This document shows positions 33,344 through 44,189 of a stretch of DNA of 64,000 bases, one piece after another. How positions within the stretch are numbered: the stretch's first letter is position 1; the number at the start of each line of letters is the position of its first letter. The notes beneath the pieces were generated by a model. The model was not told the DNA's origin. It searched no databases and worked only from the letters and a program-made list of their open reading frames with translations. Both the position numbers and the translations under genes were made by a program. Source of the stretch: Geotrypetes seraphini (taxonomy: Eukaryota > Chordata > Amphibia > Gymnophiona > Dermophiidae); assembly GCF_902459505.1 (NCBI RefSeq), contig NC_047097.1:17259749-17323748 (forward strand). Reading direction: 5' to 3'.

Positions 33344-33435
33344 CTTTATGTTCAGCAGTTCATCAAGCTTATTCTGGATGTCTCCATATACTGTATTAAG
33401 CAGTTCTTCTCTAGATTTTGTTCCATCTAATTGCA
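33344..33435 (-). CDS. NMRK2-like: NMRK2-like, exon 7
   Basis: A 92-bp exon encodes QLDGTKSREELLNTVYG and DIQNKLDELLNIK. I placed its acceptor at CACTTATGAAG|TG, because G+TG restores Val and gives DVVQLDGTKS against EVVYLDGMKS in NMRK2. A second AG ten bases later would delete three residues. The donor is AAAG|GTAAAT, so a further exon is needed to reach a stop. The intron that follows would be about 13.4 kb long and contains the whole DIRS element at 26-32 kb. Confidence 0.88.
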
Positions 33436-33517
33436 CTTCATAAGTGAAAAACAAAGATTCACCATAGTAAATTTTTACTTAAAATGAAAAGTTCCCAATG
33501 ACAACACTTCTTCCAGA

Positions 33518-36500
33518 AAGCGAAGTTGCTTACCTGTAACAGGTGTTCTCCGTAAACAGCAGGGGAATGCAGCCACACTTGTTGGTGAAGTCCTCTTAGC
33601 CTTTATGTCGGTGCCCTCCCCTAGCTATAGTAAGCTTTAATCTTACTGAGCGTGTGCAGGATGCCCTACTCCTAGAGCCCCCTCCTCTCGTCCTGTCAGT
33701 TTTGTCTCTAGCAATAGAAGTCAAGAAGAGGGGATGGTGGGCAGGAAAGTGTGGCTGCATTCCCCTGCTGTCTACAGAGAACACCTGCTACATGTAAGCA
33801 ACTGCTTTCTCCAGAGACAAGCAGGGGATATGCAGACACACTTGTTAGTGAGTCCCAAGCTGAAAAAGCGTACGGGAGGTGGATACAGACTATAATGCAC
33901 CCAGAGCATGCTCACTGAATCCCGAAGCGCCTGGATATCCACACAGTAGTTTTCACACAAAGGAATGCAGAGAAGACCAAACCACGGCCTTAAAAATATC
34001 CACTGGAGGCACCAGATATGACTCAGCCCAAGAAGCTGCCTAACCCTGAGTGGAATGAGCCTTGAGAAAATCCAGAACAGGCTTCTTCCAAAGAAGGTAT
34101 GCAGAAGTCTCCTTGATCCAGCGCACAATAGTAGGCTTGGAAGCACCATCCCCCTTACGAGGACCTGCTAAGAGAACAAAAAGATGATCTGAATTCCAGA
34201 ACTCCTGGGTCTGCTGAACATAAGAGCGAAGAACCCGACAGACATCCAACTTGTGCAACTGCCTCTGCTCTAACGAGCACTTCCGGCTACCCAAGACTGG
34301 AAAGACTACAGACTGGTTGACATAAAAAGGCGAGACCACCTTCGGCAGAAAGGAAGAACAGGCCGCAGCACAACCCGTTCTCTAGAAAACTCCAGGAAGG
34401 GAGGCCTACAAGAGAAAGCCTGCAGCACAGAAACATGTCTCGTAGAAGTAATTGCCACCAGGAAGATTATTTTGAGTATATAGTCCTTCAAGGAGCAAGA
34501 ACCCAGGGGCACAGACAGGACCAGATTGAGATCCCAAGCTGAAACCAAAGGCCGTATCGGAGGCCAAAGGAATTTGGCTGCCCTCAAAAAGTGAACCACA
34601 TCCAGAATAGATGTCAAGCACTTACCCTGCAGCAACCCACAAAAAATGGACAAAGCCACAACCTGAACCCGGAAAGAAGGCCAGGCCCCTGTCCAGGCCA
34701 TCCTGCAAGAACTCCAAAATGTGGGACAAAGAGGCGCCAAAGGAAACCACTACACACGCGGCACATCACTCCTCAAATATACACCTAACACAAACATATA
34801 GCCCGAGAAGTGGAAGGCCTCCGAGACCTAAAGAGAGTAGGTGTTCCCTTTCAAGGGCCAAGCCGTAAGACAAAAGGGACTCGGGAGCAGACAAAGTAGG
34901 AGAACAGTCCGAGACAGAGCTCAAATCTGAGTCGTATAGAAGACTTGGAGATGGAGTGTGTTGAGCGCAATCCGCATGAGAGGGCTTTCAATGTCTCCTG
35001 TACCGATCCTGTGAAGAAGAGGACGAGGCTCAATGTGTATACCTTTTTTGAGTCGATGCTTAAGATCGATGTAATGAGTGTCTCGAAAAGGATCGACAAT
35101 ACTTCGAAGTAGAATATCAATGCTTCGAGGAAGAACATTGACAAGAAGACCTGGAACATCGATGTAAAGAGCAATTATTGGAGGGTGAATATCGAGAAGG
35201 AGTGACGATGCCTCACAGGAGATGATCGATGCTCCACGGTACAGCTGGCACTGGTATCTTTAGATCTCATAACACTATGCTCAAGCTGGCCCGGTACCGA
35301 GGGAGTGGATTGTGTCATAGGCAGCAGCTGAAACACACTACTAAACTCCCTCTGGAGAAACTCATTGAGTTGCTCCCAAAACGAAGACACTGGTACTGAA
35401 AGCTGAACAGCCAGTACCAATGGTGCAGCAGGTTGTCTTGAAAATGAGACAACCTGCGAAGCTGGGGAGCAATGGTGTTGTTGTTTGGTCTGCATTGACA
35501 GTGTCTATACTGTAGAGACCTGTTATGCTTGTTAGGAAGCAGATGGCCTCTTGGCTGGCTTCCTCGATGCCATAATGTCCTGTAATGCTGATGTCAATGC
35601 TTTTGACATCGAAGGCGGCAAAGGCTGTCCATGCCTTCGCCGAAGAACTGTTCCTGACAAAAAAAAAAAAAAGGGCGCGAAAGAATTATTTAACAAAAAA
35701 TCAAGAAGGTGTTACAGAAGAAAGCTGCCATCCTTTGAAAAGGTCAGTAGCAAAAACCGTAACTACTCTCGAAGAAACCGCAGCCACGGACGGAAACGGC
35801 CTTTGATGGAAAAGTTCTCTTTTTTTTGTTTGTTTGTTTGTTTTTTTAAAGAAACTCGTCAAAAAACAAATGTAGTACAAAAGAATATGGGAAGAAGCGG
35901 GAAGGCAACAAAATCGGAACAGAGTTCAGTTTAAAAATCAAATTCTTCGCTTTGCAGAAAACTAAGAAGTGAAGGGCATGAGCTGATGTCGGGCAAGAAG
36001 GCACTTGCACATGCGTGGTGTGGGCAGTCGCAAAGTTTTTCAAACTTAAAGTGACAGTTCACTTGTCAAACTGTCCATACCGGGCTCCGTGGATGACGTC
36101 ACCCATATGTGAGAATATGCTGCCCACTTCTCCTAGGATAATTGGGCCTATAGGAGCCTTCCCTTCTGTTTGTAGGTGACCTGAGGCACTGGCAGACCTC
36201 GTGAAGTCCTCTGATGTCAGCGCTTAGCTGGCCAGTGGTTAAGTGGAGTATCTTGCGGCTTCTGTTCTCAGCTGCACGATGATCCCGTGGGATCTGCCAC
36301 TTTATACTAATTTGAGGTTGTCAAGGAACGGCGAATTACCTCCCTTAGTGATGCCGAAACAGGGCCCTGGGGGGAGGAACCATTGAAGCTTCTGGTGGCT
36401 GAGTAGAAATCAGCACTGAGCCATACCCTGTGGAAAAATCTGTTGCTGTATATGCTTCAAAGACTCCCAGAAAGAGGGAACTGCAGCGGTCCTAGTGCTC

Positions 36501-36914
36501 TGCTGGTTTAGATGATAGGGCAAGTCTTCCTGTGTAGTTTCTCCTGCACTTTTGAGAAGTTTGGCGCATGTGATTTTTCCTATTAGTCTGTGAAGAGAAG
36601 TAGATTGGTTTGAGTTTTTTTTGTAGATAAACTCCTGCTATTAGTCTTCTGGTCTTCCTTTTATTATTATTTTAATAGTTGTTTTTTTTAAATAATGAGC
36701 GAGATAAAAAAAAGGGGAGAGCTGTAACCTGAAGAGTGACTGAAGAAGATACTGAGCTGGTGAAGGGGAGATCCACTGAACGCAGGAGTCCCTGTACATG
36801 CCCAGTAAGCCAAAAGCTTACTGTAACTAGGGGACAGCATCGACATATAGGATCAGATGGAGGACTTCACTAACAAGTGTGCCGGCATCTCCCCTGCTTG
36901 TCTCTGGAGAATGC
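33518..36914 (-). mobile_element. Composite DIRS fossil
   Basis: Outer ends are of one subfamily: AAGTTGCTTACCTGTAACAG at 33,518 and TCCCCTGCTTGTCTCTGGAG at about 36,895, with an internal complementary region at about 33,755-33,830. Recombinase-side sequence (minus) runs to about 34,850. From there to about 36,137 lies gag-side sequence and a terminal repeat of the other subfamily (ending GAGAATATGCTGCCC...GATAA), as if a second copy was inserted or recombined in. Both are broken with many breaks and older than the 26-kb copy. Confidence 0.7.
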
Positions 36915-37048
36915 TTTATTTCATGAAAAGTCATTTTATAAAGGTCCATGTCGAGGAGGACAGGCTGAGCGCGTGTTGGATTACACCATTAAATATACAG
37001 AGTTGTAATCCTGAAGATTTTTCTTCAAGGGAAAATAAAGCAGAACTA

Positions 37049-37363
37049 CAGGCAGTCCCTGGGTTAAGAACGAGTCATGTCTTTAAAGCTCTTTAAGTCA
37101 GATTTGTATGTAACTCAGAACTTGTAGATTTTAAGATTCTTGCTGCTTACCTCTACTTCCAACTGATAAAAGGGCCAACTGTCCCTACCAGTATTTCCTC
37201 TAAGGTACAGCATGCACAACCACACACTGTTCTAAATGCTACAGGAGAAGTGTTGGAGTCTATGCCACCGGACATACTGCTCAGTGACATCAAATGAAGC
37301 TGCAACCACGTTCTTAGTACAAGTCGTACTTAAGTCGGGCGTCTGTAACTCGGAGACTGCCTG
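37049..37363. mobile_element. Tc1/mariner (Tigger-like) non-autonomous element
   Basis: Starts CAGGCAGTCCCTGGGTTAAG and ends TCGGAGACTGCCTG, with TA on both sides. 315 bp, no transposase. It lies just beyond the composite DIRS fossil. Confidence 0.85.
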
Positions 37364-37763
37364 TATTGCTCCCCGTTTGCAATAAGGTAAAACCAGGTCT
37401 GGTTTAGTTTATTGTCAAAGGGCACCAAGTTACACCAGGGTTTCCAAACCTCTCCTAGTGATCTTATAAGCAGTTGTTTTTTTCCAGGACATCGAGAATG
37501 AATTTGCATACAAAGAAAACCCAGTATAGATAAAATTGATCTCTTGTACATTCATCATTGACATACTGAAAGCCCAACAGGCTATATTTACTGGGTGATA
37601 TTGCTGCAATATGGCAAGTTGAAGTTGCAAATGAAATAAACCTGCAATGGGGTTAGTCATTGGATTACAAATCCTCCAGGGCTGAGCTGATTGAAGGCTG
37701 CCAGTCATCTTCGTCTCCTTATCATTGAGACTTAAAGGTTCATTTTACATAAATGGTGGTTAT
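37364..37763. other. Intron sequence, repeat debris
   Basis: Contains ACACCAGGGTTTCCAAACCTC and TGCAAATGAAATAAACC, suggesting a decayed DNA element, but ends are not definable. Confidence 0.3.
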
Positions 37764-38477
37764 GCAGTAACCAGTGTTCCCTCTAAGCGGGCGGGTGTTG
37801 TGAGCAAACTTTTTTCACCGTGAGCCAAAAATATCGGGCGCCAGCAAGTTATGAGCCAACTCGCCCGATTCTCCTCTCGCCGCCCTGCCATCTGCCGTAC
37901 GCCTCTTCCGATCGTGCGCTGTGACGAGAAACGTGTGCGCTGCGATGTAATATTTTGTGCGCCAGCGCACGCCAGCGCAGCTTAGCGGGAACACTGGTTC
38001 AAATGGTTTTATTTATTTCCCCAAATTTATTTTTGTTATACGCATTGAAAATATTTGATATTGCGTTTAAATCAAAATCTCAATAAACTTGAAACGAGTG
38101 CCCGTGAGATTGTGGGAGGGTTAAATACTCAAAACTTAGAAGTTTTTGCTACGCCAGCTTTCTGGTATCTTTACATACAGTGGCGTACCTAGCATATGTA
38201 ACATCCGGGGCCCATCATTTTTTGGCACCCCCCCCCCATCTGTAAGAAAAACATGATTTTTAGTAACAAACCACACGTCACACATGAGTACCTAGGAAAA
38301 GGCAGCATCTTACATATTGCAGTGAGCAGTACATCAATACACCCATTGTAAAACTAAACAAGCCAGACCAGCACAGATCAATCCTACACCGTCAATCCTA
38401 ACAGAAAACCATGTCTTTCGAACACACAGAACACAGAAAACACCTTCGCCTAGTAAGGAATATGTAATCACAAACTA

Positions 38478-38618
38478 ACCCCTCCCTCTTTTACAAAACT
38501 GTAGTGTGGATTTTAGCTACGGAGGTAACAGCTCTGATGCTCATAAAATTCTGAGCATCAGAGCTGCTACCACCAAGGCTGGTGCTAAAAACGCTTCACA
38601 GTTTTGTAAAAGGGGGGA
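38478..38618. mobile_element. Palindromic MITE
   Basis: Arms CCTCTTTTACAAAACTGT-like and ACAGTTTTGTAAAAGGGGG pair, with inner arms AGCTCTGATGCTCA / TGAGCATCAGAGCT. Nested in the composite hAT unit. Confidence 0.85.
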
Positions 38619-39168
38619 TAAAATAAAAATACATAGACAAAGGTTAAATTGAACCAGCAAGAAGCTGGACTCTGCATACAATGCTTCACAGAAACAGTGA
38701 CACATGTCTCCTAAAGCAATAAATAAATAGAAATTTTTTTCTACCTTTGTCTTCTGTGGTTTCTCCTTTCCTCATCTTCTTGTAACTCTCTTCCTTCCAT
38801 CCACTGTCTGCCGTCTCTCTTCCCCTATATGGCATCTTCTCTCCTTCTATGCCCCTTCCAGAAACTGTATGCCTCCCCCTTCCATCTCTCCTTTCACCCC
38901 ATTGGTCTGGCATCTCTCTCCTCGCCTTCCCTCTCCCACCCCTCTCCTCATAGTCTGGTATCTCCCCTTCCCTGATTCTCTGGCATCTCTCTCCTTTCCT
39001 TTTCTTCCATCTTTCGCTCCCCCTCCATGCTCTCACATCTCCCCCTTCCTTTTCCCTTAGACTGGCATACCTTCCTCCTACGCTCCAAGCCCTGGCATCT
39101 CCTTTAATTCCCTCCCTCATCTTCCTTCTCCCTCCAGCTGGGTACCGCAACACTCTTCCCTGCAGCTC

Positions 39169-39692
39169 TGCACTTCCCCACAATTGCCATGCTTCGGTTC
39201 CTCTTCTTCCTTCCTTCCTCCCCCCCCCCCGCGGGACCCTGCGGCACCATCAACTCTTACTCCCTCTAATGTCGGCCCTGCAGCTCCAGACTTCCTCGCA
39301 CCTTCTCCCCTCCCCCTTTGGATCGCTATTATTTTAAATGTTATAGCCGCGGAGCTGTATCCATCAGTGGAGATGTCTAACCTCGGCCTGCCCCGGAACT
39401 CTTACTGCAACAGTGACTTCCTGTTCCTGCCTAGACGGGCGGCTGCTGCAGTAAGAGTTCCGGGGCAGGCCGAGGTTAGACATCTCCACTGATGGATACA
39501 GCTCCGCGGCTATAACATTTAAAATAATAGCGATCCAAAGGGGGAGGGGAGAAGGTGCGAGGAAGTCTGGAGCTGCAGGGCCGACATTAGAGGGAGTAAG
39601 AGTTGATGGTGCCGCAGGGTCCCGCGGGGGGGGGGGGGGGGAGGAAGGAAGGAAGAAGAGGAACCGAAGCATGGCAATTGTGGGGAAGTGCA
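39169..39692. repeat. Near-perfect inverted repeat, about 241-bp arms
   Basis: Left arm 39,169-39,409 and right arm 39,447-39,692 are reverse complements apart from a C/G-run length difference, around a 37-bp spacer (ACAGTGACTTCCTGTTCC...). The two arms yield nearly identical open frames on opposite strands, which are artefacts. Confidence 0.93.
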
Positions 39693-39820
39693 ATCCCCCC
39701 AATGCGTCCCCTTACCTTACCGACGCGTGTGTGCGCTGTGAAGAGAAACTTTGCGCTGCGATGTAATATTTTGTGCGTGAGCGCAGGCCAACGCAGCTTA
39801 GCGGGAACACTGGCAGTAAC

Positions 39821-40113
39821 CTCTCCATAATACAAAGATCATGCATAGGTATAAGCAGAAACAATGAGCCACAGACCAAATAACCACTCAGGCTCACCAT
39901 TTTTGCTTGAAACAATCATTACTGATGGAGCATTTTAAACTGTCAAATATACTGTTCTTGTTGGTTTAGTTAAAAATACAAAAGAGAGAACTTTGGTTTG
40001 CTCAATTTATGCTATAGATATGGAAAAAACATAAGCTGAAGAGCCCTCCCCCCCCAAAAAAAAAATCCCTTTAAATCTGGTACTGATTATCCAGTAAGAC
40101 CCTGCACACTTAC
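39821..40113. other. Intron 6 sequence, nothing recognised
   Basis: AT-rich sequence with a C/A run at 40,049-40,066. It leads into NMRK2-like exon 6. Confidence 0.5.
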
Positions 40114-40220
40114 CCACATCAACACTGAGATCTTCCATTATCTTCTTATGTTTAATATACATGGGCCAGACATGGCCATCAAACAGTCCAGGTGGATCAG
40201 GAACAGTGTAGTTTCTTGAA
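40114..40220 (-). CDS. NMRK2-like: NMRK2-like, exon 6
   Basis: A 107-bp exon (acceptor TTATTTCTCAG, donor GTGG|GTAAGT) encodes SRNYTVPDPPGLFDGHV and WPMYIKHKKIMEDLSVDV. The NYTVPDPPGLFDGHVWPMY block is a hallmark shared almost identically with NMRK2, while NMRK1 differs (VYQPPDSPGYFDGHVWPMY). This is the strongest single evidence for the NMRK2-type assignment. Confidence 0.94.
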
Positions 40221-40569
40221 CTGAGAAATAATTGTGAATAAGCCTATTAAAAAATAAAACTAAAAAAAAAACACAAAAACTTAGCATAAATGTCTGCGTA
40301 GACATCTTTAAAAAGGGATTCAGACGTAAAAATAATGCCATACATATGGTTCTACATGCCTAGGAAAACCTAAATTTACAATGTATTTAGAAATTGGCTC
40401 AAAGTTTATCAACATATTATAGAAAGAAAGAAAACAAAACACCTAAGACTGATAAATATGTTAATTGTTTTTAATTTAGTACTTCTGCTTTATACCCACT
40501 AAGAGAACAAGGCATATCACAATATAACTTAAATAAGGAAAAAATATGAATTCAATAAACTGATAATAT

Positions 40570-40960
40570 GAGTTCAATAAACTGATAATCATATAAATAG
40601 AGAACATAATTTATTATAAATAAATAATTTTAAATTAATTTTTCATAGGCTCTATAGAAATATAAACCTCCTGAAAGTTATTAAAATTACCTTTCGGCAA
40701 GGCTAACATTCTTTCCAACTTGTACATATAACATAATGAATTCCACCAAAAACTATAATTTAATCTATTCCAATTTTTCCAATTAAATGTAATCTGCTCC
40801 AATACTCTTAGGATTTCTGTGAGTGTCGGAGAAGTGTCTGTGCATTTAACGCTCTGGGCCGTGGTAGAAACCTCTACCACACTTAAGTAAAAGGTGGTTT
40901 GGGGGGGGGGGGGGTTTAAAATCATGCATTTAAAACGGAGAAAGGATGACCTAAAACACA
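40570..40960 (-). mobile_element. L1/Tx1-like LINE 3' fragment
   Basis: On the minus strand the frame NWKNWNRLNYSFWWNSLCYMY then LERMLALPKGNF is a diverged copy of the end of the ORF2 at 41,603-42,718 (shared core LNYSFWWNSLCYMY against LNYCFWWSSVCQVY). The rest is decayed. Between NMRK2-like exons 5 and 6. Confidence 0.8.
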
Positions 40961-41107
40961 AATTCTGAAGGTAAAAGGCAAGTGTTCTTTAAACTATATT
41001 CCTAAAATGCACCTTCCCTTCTCTTTACAAATGAGGTCAAAACACTATGAGATACAGATTAAGAAACAGAAACTGGAACTTAGAAAATCTATACAAATAA
41101 AGCCTAC

Positions 41108-41179
41108 CTTCTTCTCTTTTTGCATTCTTCATAGGGAATAGAAAGAAAGTAACGTTGGTTGAATATATCAATTAGTGGC
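41108..41179 (-). CDS. NMRK2-like: NMRK2-like, exon 5
   Basis: A 72-bp exon (acceptor GTGTTTCAG, donor AGAAG|GTAGGC) encodes [18 protein letters not shown] and CKKRR. This matches the lid region of NMRK2 (YFLTVPYEECKWRRS) whose arginines contact ATP phosphates. It lies between two LINE insertions (about 40,570-40,960 and 41,377-42,957) that left both splice sites untouched. Confidence 0.93.
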
Positions 41180-41376
41180 CTGAAACACAAAAATCCGTAG
41201 TGCTTATTTGATAACTGAAATAGTCAGTTTTTCTGACAACTACAGGTTGAAACAGAACATCTGACATCAAGTCAATATTTTCAATTCAGTGATAGCTTTT
41301 TTTGGACTGTTCTATAATGAAAAAAATTGGAAAACAGTAATCTCAGAAAAATCAGAGCAATTATTGCATTATTAAT

Positions 41377-42957
41377 AGTATAATTATAATAATGGGAAAG
41401 GGGGGATATATTGCTATATTATTGGTATAAACAATATTTTTGAATATATTACATGTATGATATGTTTGATTTACAATATTTGTGGAAAGGGAGGGTGGGG
41501 GAGGGGCTTAATTTATATATTGAAATTGATAATAGGAAAGAATTTCAAGTGATGTATATGAGTCAATTGATATAATATTGTACACTTGATGTAAGATGAA
41601 AAATGAATAAAGAACTCATGGAGAAGCTTCCAGATTGGTTATGGTTGGAGTGGCAGCTCATGTCTCCTATCAGGCTTCGTCATCTGCTTAGCATTAAAAT
41701 GCCTAGAATAAGGAAAACCAATAGGATATTAATGGACACATGGACAACATTAAAGTATGTAAACAACTTAACTCCTATTACTATTCAAAAATCTACTTGT
41801 CAAAATATATGGCTGAACTCCAAGATACAAATAGGCGGTTTTATGATTGTCTGGAAGGATTGGATTGAAGCAGGAATACGTACTTTAGATGATGTTATTA
41901 ATGATGGTAAGCTGCTGGAGTTTTCACAATTGCAACATAAATTTGGACTTAATAAAAAACAAAGTTATAAGTGGTTGCAATTGAAGCAGGCTATTCAGGC
42001 AGGGTTCCCTGAATGGAAGTCTTTAAATACTCATTTTACTCTAAAATTCTTATGCTTCCAGGCAGATTTTATGGGTCACCAGGCCGCACAGTGGTATAAA
42101 ACATTATCTGGATATTTAAATAAAAAACCAAGGACTGTACTTAGAGATATTTGGAGCATTGAGATTAAGCATCAAATTAATGCATCTCAATGGCCACGTA
42201 TTTGGTCTTGGAGGATAAGATGTACAATGTCTGCGTCTATGAGGCAAACATGGTTTTTCCTGTTGCATAGAGCACTCTGGACCCCTGTTCGCTTACAAAA
42301 ATTGGATTGCTCTAAGTCTAATAGATGTTGGCATTGTCATCTTGAGGCTGGAACTCTAGATCATTTATTATTTTATTGTCCTTTTATTAATAATTTTTGG
42401 AAATTGATCTGGGGTCAAATAAATTGTATGTTAGAGAATCCTGTGGCCCTATCATATGACACAGTTTTGTTTGGAATGTCTATGAGGGCCAAAAGTCAAA
42501 TTTCATCGAATAATAACAAACTGTTAATGATTTTAACAGGAGTTGTCATCCAACATATAACACATAACTGGAAAGACTATAGAGGATTGAATTATTGTTT
42601 CTGGTGGAGTTCGGTTTGTCAGGTGTATGAAATGGAAAAAACATTGGCAATCAAGAGAGGTTATTATAAGAAATTTAAAGAGGTGTGGAGACCATTAATT
42701 GAGTATTATAATAAATAAATAATTATATTTATCCCCATTAAATATATGTAGGGGGGGAGGAGGGATGGGTGGGTTTTATGACATTATGAGGGGTAATATA
42801 TGGAAAGGGAGGGAGGGGAGATAATTTATGGTATAAAATGAATGTAGAGTTTCAAGTGAAGAATGTATAGTATGACTTGAATTATTGTACACTTGTTTGC
42901 ATAATGTAAAAACGAATAAAGATATTTTAAAAAAAAAAAAGAATTGGAAAAAAGAAA
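41377..42957 (+). mobile_element. L1/Tx1-like LINE with a second 3'UTR fused upstream, one shared target duplication
   Basis: A LINE 3'UTR (41,390-41,602, ending TGAAAAATGAATAAAG) is joined directly to the C-terminal part of ORF2 (41,603-42,718), followed by a related 3'UTR and poly(A) to about 42,957. The direct repeat AAAAATCAGAGCAATTATTG and a few further bases flank the whole (41,347-41,376 and 42,959-42,988). So both pieces seem to have arrived in one insertion. Confidence 0.78.
41603..42718 (+). pseudogene. LINE ORF2 C-terminal part, 371 codons open
   Basis: The frame has the Cys/His knuckle RCWHCHLEAGTLDHLLFYC, diagnostic of the C-terminus of L1/Tx1-type ORF2. It ends with WKDYRGLNYCFWWSSVCQVY. 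The endonuclease and RT domains are missing (5' truncation), but the remaining part is uninterrupted, so the insertion is fairly recent. It is not a host gene: it is repeated in pieces at 40,570 and 50,349 and has a LINE tail. Confidence 0.85.
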
Positions 42958-43199
42958 AGAAAAATCAGAGCAATTATTGCATTGTTAATTGTGTTATTTT
43001 GCAACACTTATTTGTTCCTTATTCAGCAATTCATTTCCATAAAATTATCTCCCTACTTTAGGGGCCCTTTTGCTACACTGCATTAGGTCTGGCTAACACA
43101 GCTTAAAATGGCATATTGCAATATGCCTAAAAAGAAGAGAAACCCAAACATTTCCACAAGATACCAAGAGAAAAACAACAAAGATTAGGAATGACCCAA

Positions 43200-43640
43200 T
43201 TGCAGCGTACAGAAATTCCTTTATTGGTCATAAAGTCCTAGTATATGTGGGTGCCTTAATTAATCAAACATTCATTCCCAAAAACTGTATACATTTCTTT
43301 GGAGACAGGTCCTACTGGGGTCATGTTTTGTTAATCAGTCTTCATCAGGGGTCTTTAAAACATAAGTATGCACATGTGATTGGTAGATAAATGAAAAAGA
43401 CTCAGTGTGGTTAAAACACTGGCCACTGTTAATAGAAAGTATATTATAAAATTTTATTTCAAACTTTTCTCCTATTATAATGATGACCACTACATTTGTA
43501 GTTAACCTCCCCCAGTATTTACAGTAAATGTAACTTTTGCCTTTCCATTGGAAATACAAGCTAAGTTACCTATAAGTATTATGGGGACAGAAAGTACTAA
43601 AGTCTAAGACCTCTATTTACTAAACTGTGTTATGCCAATA
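43200..43640 (-). mobile_element. Possible Penelope-like terminal fragment
   Basis: On the minus strand GACCCCTGATGAAGACTG then AAAACATGACCCC resembles the CTGANGA...GAAAC core found in Penelope-like ends, but with the GAAA changed and no clean stems. Otherwise AT-rich intron 4 sequence. Confidence 0.35.
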
Positions 43641-44069
43641 AAAAGAGATTAGATTCTTACCTTGCTAATATCTTTTCTAGTAGATAGGTGTGTCATTCTG
43701 GACGGATGGGTAATATCCCTGTGCTTGCGAGCCATGCAGAAGGAATCCGCTCTAGGTTTTGAATCCCTCCACCTTCACTAGAGGGCTCTGCTGCTCCCTT
43801 CAGTTTGTATCAAAGCAGGCGATAGCCCCATATAGAAACACATGTGAAGGAGGGGTACAATTCTGTTCTGCTCTAAAAACATAATAAACATGTTAAATAT
43901 TGTTATGTCAAAACAAAAAAACAGTTCAACGGATCTGCAGTAAAAAGTCAAATGACCAAAACAAGGAGAAAAATTGCAGATACGATTTGCAAGGTGTAAC
44001 AGTCTTATCTTTATTGGAGAAAATACAATATAACATTCCAGAAAAATGGCTCTCTTGTATGAGTACACA

Positions 44070-44119
44070 AGACCCAACATGGTCTATGTTTCAGAAAAAC
44101 ACTCCTTCCTCAGGGGTCT
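44070..44119 (-). ncRNA. Hammerhead ribozyme-like fold (minimal, type I)
   Basis: Minus strand, in order: stem I AGACCC; core CTGAGGA; stem II AGGA-GTGTTT-TTCT; GAAA; stem III CAT-AGACC-ATG; cleavage triplet GTT; stem I closing strand GGGTCT. Every invariant core base (CUGANGA, GAAA, A15.1-U16.1, C15.2-G16.2, H17=U) is present and stems I and III pair fully; stem II has one G-U. Short stem III is typical of the hammerheads reported in Penelope-like retroelements. Predicted cleavage is just before GGGTCT. Activity is not shown. Confidence 0.65.
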
Positions 44120-44189
44120 AAGATGTTATGGTACATAAACACAGAGAACCTTATTAAGAAAAACAGGTAATCTTTGAAAAAACAGATGT

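Larger units (their letters stand above)
37772..39812. mobile_element. Composite hAT unit flanked by one 8-bp duplication
   Basis: The left end CAGTGTTCCCTCTAAGC is preceded by GCAGTAAC (37764-37771). The right end GCTTAGCGGGAACACTG at 39,812 is followed by the same GCAGTAAC (39813-39820). A second copy of the right end closes at 37,996 without a matching duplication. Between lie a CAGTGGCGTACCTAG repeat (from 38,180), a palindromic MITE (38,478-38,618), a CT-rich tract (38,740-39,170) and a large inverted repeat (39,169-39,692). No transposase frame. Confidence 0.75.

Noticed and set aside
33390-33425. Alternative acceptor of NMRK2-like exon 7 at CAATTAG|ATGG
   Set aside because: It is in phase but deletes three residues (Val-Gln-Leu) that align with NMRK2; the upstream AG keeps full length.
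39184-39702. Two nearly identical open frames on opposite strands
   Set aside because: They mirror each other across the inverted repeat and have no domain.
41603-42718. A 371-codon open frame as a possible host gene
   Set aside because: It has the LINE ORF2 Cys/His knuckle, a LINE 3'UTR with poly(A), a target duplication and relatives nearby.
43320-43360. A third hammerhead candidate (CTGATGA...AAAAC)
   Set aside because: The essential GAAA is changed and stem I does not close.
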